Source: an uncultured Mediterraneibacter sp. (GTDB lineage: Bacteria; Bacillota; Clostridia; Lachnospirales; Lachnospiraceae). From it: a DNA stretch of 38,359 nt. Of the stretch, positions 33,755-38,359 are shown one piece after another. Position numbers and translations under genes: made by a program. The stretch lies in assembly GCA_944384505.1 (NCBI GenBank), contig CALWTQ010000036.1:1-38359 (forward strand), written 5' to 3'. Every line of letters starts with the position of its first letter. Position 1 is the first letter of the stretch. The notes below the pieces were generated by a model, which saw only the letters and a list, made by a program, of their open reading frames with translations, did not search any database and was not told where the DNA came from.

Positions 33755-36253
33755 TTACTTTTGGGGGCGGAGAAACTTCCCGGTGATACTTTCCTTCGTA
33801 TTTCCAATCTCTTCCGGCGTGCCCGCGGCGACGATTCTGCCGCCGTCTGCGCCGCCGCCCGGCCCCATATCGATGATATAGTCCGCGTTTCGTATTACAT
33901 CCAGATCATGCTCAATCACAATTACAGTGGCACCGTTTTTGATCAATGTCTGAAACACCCGGATTAGAGTCTGTACATCCAGAGGATGCAGGCCGATTGT
34001 AGGTTCGTCGAACACAAATATAGAATCACCCTGCGGGCGGCCCATCTCGCTGGCGAGTTTCAGCCGCTGCGCCTCGCCGCCGGAGAGGCTGGGCGTCTCT
34101 TCGCCCAGAGTCAGGTATCCGAGCCCTAAGTCACGGAGTATCTGGAGCCTCTGGTGTACAGTCTTAAGATTTTCGCATACCTTTAGCGCTGTAGTTACGT
34201 CCATTGCCATCAGTTCAGGCAGGGAGCAGGAGCGGCCATGCTTTTCTTTTTTGTTTGTATATCTGATTTTCAGCGCGTCTTTCGAATATCTGGATCCTCT
34301 GCAGTCCGGGCAGGTAATCTTTACATCCGGGAGGAACTGCACGTCCAGGCTGATCACGCCGGTCCCGTCGCAGACCGGGCAGCGAAGCTTTCCTGTATTG
34401 TAGGAGAAGTCGCCGGCTTTAAGCCCCATCTGCTTTGCGTCCGCGGTCCGCGCGAATGTTTTCCTCAGTTCATCGTGCACATTGGCATATGTGGCCACTG
34501 TGGAGCGCACGTTGATACCAATAGGCGTGGCGTCGATCAGCTTCACCTGTCCGATGCCTTTTGCACTGACAGAACGGATATGATCCGGAAGCTTTTTCCC
34601 TTTCAGATGCGCTTCCAGCGCGGGGATCAGACTCTCCAGAATCAGAGTGGTCTTGCCTGAGCCGGATACACCGGTTACAGCGGTCAGCCGTCCTTTGGGG
34701 ATATCAGCTTCCAGGGGTCTTACTGTATGGATAGGGCCGGTGGAGAGTCGGATGTGCCCGAGGGAAAACAGCTCGTCACGGGATCCGGGAACCCGCTCCC
34801 GGATCGCGGAGGATCCAGAGAGAAACGGGCCGATCTTTGAACAGGGATTTCGGGAAATGTCATCGACAGTGCCTTCTGCGATGACCTGCCCGCCGTCTGC
34901 GCCGGCCCCAGGACCCATCTCGATGATCCAGTCTGATTCTGAGAGGATCTGCGTGTCGTGATCTACCAGAATTATAGAATTCCCGTCGGAAATCAAGTCG
35001 TGCATGACGCCGGTCAGCCCGACGATATTGGAAGGATGGAGTCCGATGGAAGGCTCGTCCAGCACGTAGAGGACGCCTGTTGTCCGGTTGCGGACAGCGC
35101 GGGCAAGCTGCATTCTCTGCCTCTCTCCGGTGGATAGGGTAGAGGATGCGCGGTCCAGTGTCAGATAGCCAAGTCCAAGATCCAGAAGCCTTTTTGCCAC
35201 GGTCTGAAAGGATTCACAGATGCTTTTTGCCATGGGACGCATTTCTTCCGGGAGTGAGCCGGGAACTTCTGCGACCCATCCGGTGAGGTCAGCTAGTGTC
35301 TTTTTGCATGCTTCATCAAGAGAAATGCCGCGGAGCTTCGGTGCTCTTGCGGATTCAGACAATCGGGAGCCGAGGCAGTCCGGACAGACGTCTTCTTTCA
35401 AAAATTTCTCCACACGTTTCATACCCTTTTCATCTTTGACTTTGGAGAGGGCGTTTTCTACAGTATAAACTGCATTGTAATATGTGAAATCAAGCTCGCT
35501 GGCCTGATTTGTCTTTTTGGAATAATAGAGGATATGTTTCTTTTCCGCCGGGCCGTTGTAGACGATGTCCTTCTCCTTTTCTGAAAGCTCGCTGAACGGA
35601 ATGTCTGTGCGCACGCCCATTTCCCGGCATACGTCGACCATGATAGACCACATCAGAGAATTCCAGGGAGCGACAGCTCCACCGTCGATCGTGAGAGACT
35701 CGTCAGGCACAAGAGAAGAACGGTCCACGGTGCGCACAGTTCCTGTCCCGTCGCAGGTGCGGCAGGCTCCCTGGCTGTTAAAAGCAAGCTCTTCCGCCGA
35801 AGGCGCGTAGAATACGGCGCCGCACCGGGGGCAGCAAAGTTCCTGCCCGGCGGCGACTGCCAGTGTGGGTTCCAGGTAGTGACCGTTCGGACATCTGTGG
35901 CTGGCAAGCCGCGAGAACATCAGGCGCAGGCTGTTCAGGAGTTCAGTACCTGTACCGAAGGTGCTTCGGATGCCGGGGACTCCCGGACGCTGGTGCAGCG
36001 CGAGGGCGGCGGGCACGTACAGTACTTCGTCTACATCCGCCTTTGCGGCCTGAGTCATCCGGCGTCTTGTGTAAGTGGAAAGCGCGTCCAGATAGCGCCG
36101 GGAGCCTTCCGCATACAGAACTCCCAGCGCGAGCGAGGACTTCCCGGAGCCGGACACACCGGCGATCCCCACGATCTGGCCGAGCGGAATATCTACATCT
36201 ATATTTTTCAGGTTATGGACCCTTGCGCCCCGAATTAACATCTTGTCAATCAT
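33755..36253 (-). CDS. UvrA paralogue lacking the UvrB-binding domain
   Basis: An 832-residue ABC ATPase of the UvrA family. N-terminal Walker A is GVSGSGKSSLALGVLYAEGS; the first zinc-finger area is ELCCPRCGAVFYAPSAEELA then QGACRTCDGTGTV; first signature LSTGERQRMQLARA; second Walker A GVSGSGKTTLILESL; second zinc module LRCPVCDGTGVIS and KITCPDCRGSRYS; second signature LSGGEAQRLKLASEMG. The segment between HRCPNGHY and the first zinc region is only ~20 residues, so the usual ~130-residue UvrB-binding domain is missing. This is the UvrA2-type of antibiotic- or damage-tolerance proteins. GAAAGGAAAATGAACG precedes the ATG. Confidence 0.92.
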   Translation of the reverse strand: MIDKMLIRGARVHNLKNIDVDIPLGQIVGIAGVSGSGKSSLALGVLYAEGSRRYLDALSTYTRRRMTQAAKADVDEVLYVPAALALHQRPGVPGIRSTFGTGTELLNSLRLMFSRLASHRCPNGHYLEPTLAVAAGQELCCPRCGAVFYAPSAEELAFNSQGACRTCDGTGTVRTVDRSSLVPDESLTIDGGAVAPWNSLMWSIMVDVCREMGVRTDIPFSELSEKEKDIVYNGPAEKKHILYYSKKTNQASELDFTYYNAVYTVENALSKVKDEKGMKRVEKFLKEDVCPDCLGSRLSESARAPKLRGISLDEACKKTLADLTGWVAEVPGSLPEEMRPMAKSICESFQTVAKRLLDLGLGYLTLDRASSTLSTGERQRMQLARAVRNRTTGVLYVLDEPSIGLHPSNIVGLTGVMHDLISDGNSIILVDHDTQILSESDWIIEMGPGAGADGGQVIAEGTVDDISRNPCSKIGPFLSGSSAIRERVPGSRDELFSLGHIRLSTGPIHTVRPLEADIPKGRLTAVTGVSGSGKTTLILESLIPALEAHLKGKKLPDHIRSVSAKGIGQVKLIDATPIGINVRSTVATYANVHDELRKTFARTADAKQMGLKAGDFSYNTGKLRCPVCDGTGVISLDVQFLPDVKITCPDCRGSRYSKDALKIRYTNKKEKHGRSCSLPELMAMDVTTALKVCENLKTVHQRLQILRDLGLGYLTLGEETPSLSGGEAQRLKLASEMGRPQGDSIFVFDEPTIGLHPLDVQTLIRVFQTLIKNGATVIVIEHDLDVIRNADYIIDMGPGGGADGGRIVAAGTPEEIGNTKESITGKFLRPQK

Positions 36254-36274
36254 CGTTCATTTTCCTTTCGTTCC

Positions 36275-36317
36275 GCAACAGTTCAGCCTGCGCCATCTCT
36301 GACGGATGAACTGTCGC
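36275..36317. repeat. Dispersed intergenic repeat, palindromic copy 7
   Basis: GCAACAGTTCAGCC (36275-36288) is inverted as GGATGAACTGTCGC (36304-36317), two mismatches, 15-base spacer. Upstream of the uvrA-like gene. Confidence 0.7.
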
Positions 36318-36417
36318 AATCTCTATGTCAGCAGTACAGACAATATTATATCGGCAGCCCTGAGAAACATCAAGACCGCCTGGGTGTTGAAAAAAGTGGA
36401 GGCTGTCTATATAATTA

Positions 36418-36446
36418 GTAACAGTTCAGATAAGCTGAGCTGCTGT
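36418..36446. repeat. Dispersed intergenic repeat, copy 8
   Basis: GTAACAGTTCAG (36418-36429) followed by a degenerate inverse CTGAGCTGCTG. Beyond this the 36254-36554 gap shows no other feature. Confidence 0.6.
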
Positions 36447-36554
36447 GCGGGATGGTTGTAATACCTTCGGTATACCGCCGCAGAGCGCGGAAATATCATG
36501 GCCTGGAGCGTATAAGGCTTTGCCGGGAGAGGGCATGAAAGGATGGGAACGGAT

Positions 36555-37058
36555 ATGATGAATCAATTATATATGGAAATGATCCGATATTACAGCGGGG
36601 ATGCAAAGAGAATACAGCATTTTGTAAAGGTGCATGCTTTTGCAAAGCTGATCAGTGAGCTGGAGCATGTAGATGACAGAACAAAAGAGATTATAGAGAC
36701 AGCGGCGCTTGTCCACGATATCGGAATCAGACCGGCAGAAGAAAAGTATGGGACAAGCAGCGGAAAACTCCAGGAACAGGAAGGGCCGGCAGCGGCACAG
36801 GCAATGCTGACGCGGCTGGGGACTGACGAAAGGCTGACAGACCGGGTGTGCTATCTGGTCGGGCATCATCACACTTATACAGATATCGACGGCATTGACT
36901 ATCAGATCTTGGTGGAAGCGGACTTCCTTGTTAATCTGTACGAGGATCAGTCCGGAGATAACGCGGTGGTTTCTGCGATGAAAAATATATTTAAAACAGA
37001 GAGTGGAAAGCAGATCTGCAGAGAAATGTTTAGGACGGAGGGAGAGAGCAATGGCTGA
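36555..37058 (+). CDS. HD-domain phosphohydrolase
   Basis: A 167-residue cytoplasmic protein with HD-superfamily metal motifs: H in RIQHFVKVHAFAKLI, the HD pair in ALVHDIGIRPAEEKYG, then VGHHHTYTDIDGIDYQILVE and D in LVEADFLVNLYE. These suit a metal-dependent phosphohydrolase, perhaps on a nucleotide; the substrate is unknown. Start is uncertain: ATG at 36543 touches AAAGG, so 36555 is preferred. The stop overlaps the methyltransferase gene, so the two are cotranscribed. Confidence 0.85.
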   Translation: MMNQLYMEMIRYYSGDAKRIQHFVKVHAFAKLISELEHVDDRTKEIIETAALVHDIGIRPAEEKYGTSSGKLQEQEGPAAAQAMLTRLGTDERLTDRVCYLVGHHHTYTDIDGIDYQILVEADFLVNLYEDQSGDNAVVSAMKNIFKTESGKQICREMFRTEGESNG

Positions 37059-38256
37059 GGCAGTTGTTACATTAAGAAAAGGTGCGGGACGCACATTGAA
37101 ACAGGGCGGGCCGTGGATTTATGACAATGAAGTGGAAAGTATTATGGGAAGCTTTGAGGACGGGGACATTGTGGCTGTCCATGATTTTGACGGATATCCG
37201 CTGGGCCGGGGCTTTGTCAACCGCAATTCAAAGCTGATCGTCCGTATGATGACGAGAAACCGTGAGACGGCGGTCGATGAAGAATTCATACGGATGCGAG
37301 TGAAAAATGCCTGGGAGTACAGAAAAAAGGTAATGGATGATATTTCCAGCTGCCGTGTGATCTTCGGAGAGGCAGACTTTCTTCCCGGTATTGTGGTGGA
37401 TAAGTTCGCAGATGTACTGGTCGTGGAATCCCTGGCGCTTGGAATCGACCGATTTAAGGAAATGATTGTGGGGATTTTGAAAGAGATGATGGAGGCGGAC
37501 GGCATCCGCATCCGGGGCGTATATGAGAGAAGTGACGCAAAAGTCCGGGAACAGGAGGGGATGGAGCGGTACAAAGGGTTTATTGGAGAGCCTTTTGATA
37601 CAAAAGTAGAGATTGTAGAGAATGGCGTCAGATACTTCGTGGATGTGAAGGACGGGCAGAAGACAGGATTTTTCCTGGATCAGAAATATAACCGCCGGGC
37701 AGTGGCAGGACTCTGCAATGGCGCGCGGGTGCTGGACTGCTTTACTCATACGGGATCCTTTGCCCTCAACGCGGGGATGGGAGGAGCAGAACATGTGACC
37801 GGAGTGGACGCCTCCGAGCTCGGCGTGAATCAGGCCAGAGAGAACGCGGAGCTTAACGGGCTTTCAGACCGGGTGGAATTCGTATGCGCAGATGTGTTTG
37901 ATCTTCTCCCTGAACTGGAGAAAAAGGGAGAGAAATACGACGTCGTAATTCTGGATCCGCCCGCCTTTACAAAATCGAGAAGCTCAATCAAGAAAGCGGT
38001 CAAAGGATACCGGGAGATCAATCTGCGGGGAATGAAGCTGGTAAAAGACGGAGGCTATCTGGCAACCTGTTCATGCTCTCATTTCATGGACTATGAGCTC
38101 TTCACCCGGACCATCGGGCAGGCGGCGGGAAATGTACATAAGAGACTGAGACAGGTAGAATTCCGTACTCAGGCGCCGGATCATCCGATCCTGTGGGGAG
38201 CGGGGGATTCCTATTATCTGAAGTTCTATATCTTCCAGGTGTGCGATGAGAAATAG
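37051..38256 (+). CDS. rRNA large-subunit cytosine-5 methyltransferase, RlmI-like
   Basis: A 401-residue SAM-dependent RNA methyltransferase. An N-terminal PUA domain (LRKGAGRTLKQGGPWIYDNE, PLGRGFVNRNSKLIVRMM) precedes the EEHEE-like linker GVYERSDAKVREQEGM. The catalytic Rossmann domain has KTGFFLDQKYNRRAV, VLDCFTHTGSFALNAG, GVDASELGVNQARENAE, VVILDPPAFTKS and the catalytic Cys region GYLATCSCSHFM. This order is that of RlmI/YccW (m5C1962). ATG at 37051 follows GGAGGGAGAGAGCA. Overlaps the HD gene by eight bases. Confidence 0.93.
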   Translation: MAEAVVTLRKGAGRTLKQGGPWIYDNEVESIMGSFEDGDIVAVHDFDGYPLGRGFVNRNSKLIVRMMTRNRETAVDEEFIRMRVKNAWEYRKKVMDDISSCRVIFGEADFLPGIVVDKFADVLVVESLALGIDRFKEMIVGILKEMMEADGIRIRGVYERSDAKVREQEGMERYKGFIGEPFDTKVEIVENGVRYFVDVKDGQKTGFFLDQKYNRRAVAGLCNGARVLDCFTHTGSFALNAGMGGAEHVTGVDASELGVNQARENAELNGLSDRVEFVCADVFDLLPELEKKGEKYDVVILDPPAFTKSRSSIKKAVKGYREINLRGMKLVKDGGYLATCSCSHFMDYELFTRTIGQAAGNVHKRLRQVEFRTQAPDHPILWGAGDSYYLKFYIFQVCDEK

Positions 38257-38359
38257 GTCAGCTATAAAGTTCACTAATGTCTGGATGCAAAACGTTCGAA
38301 AACAGGGGCTATTTCTGAGACGTATTCTGCGGAGATGAAGGATGGCTCTGGATTCCGCT
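38257..38359. other. End of window, no feature seen
   Basis: The last 103 bases after the methyltransferase stop contain no hairpin with a T tail, promoter or start that I can support. Confidence 0.5.

Overview
The window looks like chromosome of a gut-type Clostridia, most likely Lachnospiraceae. I infer this from strong AGGAGG-type ribosome binding sites, moderate GC, TTG/GTG starts, and typical Firmicutes genes (YerC-type TrpR-like regulator, DUF1836 protein, PcrA, LytTR/GHKL signalling). Species cannot be told from the sequence alone.

Region 1 (1-9085): tRNA-Lys and tRNA-Leu(TAG), then a compact integrated element of about 8.8 kb. Its ends are a 15-bp direct repeat: the 3' end of tRNA-Leu (252-266) and a copy at 9071-9085. 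Paired TGATACT repeats lie just inside both ends and look like integrase arm sites. Gene order is integrase and repressor (leftward), then a rightward train: Cro-like protein, small proteins, excisionase-like HTH protein, RepA-type ATPase with an iteron-like array in its 3' end, several small unknown proteins, a likely small RNA, a DUF4355-type scaffold, an HK97-type major capsid protein, two small proteins, a sigma-70-like factor and a 49-residue protein. There is no terminase, portal, protease, tail or lysis gene. This is the layout expected of a phage satellite that brings its own capsid protein and scaffold and borrows the rest from a helper phage. It is the most interesting object in the window.

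Region 2 (9086-10126) is a graveyard: terminators, a broken alpha/beta-hydrolase gene, a scrap resembling a serine recombinase, and an unrecognised ORF. It suggests repeated insertion and decay beside the tRNA gene.

Region 3 (10127-26350) is ordinary chromosome: mntP behind a yybP-ykoY manganese riboswitch; an OmpR-family two-component pair; a terminated leader followed by hisH-hisF and ung; tRNA-Gly(CCC); a modABC molybdate transporter behind a promoter overlapping a perfect 24-bp palindrome; an orphan NMT1/SsuA-like binding lipoprotein; a zinc-ribbon membrane protein with Lys/Ala repeats and an acidic tail; a PHP phosphoesterase; a DUF1836 protein; a YerC-like regulator; an RlmD-type rRNA methyltransferase; and a small membrane protein with an acidic tail.

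Region 4 (26453-38359) holds pcrA; a LytTR regulator, GHKL kinase and three-gene ABC exporter operon resembling peptide-antibiotic immunity systems; a UvrA paralogue lacking the UvrB-binding domain; an HD-domain protein; and an RlmI-type methyltransferase. A dispersed palindromic repeat (consensus near GTAACAGTTCAGCC) occurs in at least eight chromosomal intergenic places, and I found none inside the 8.8-kb element.
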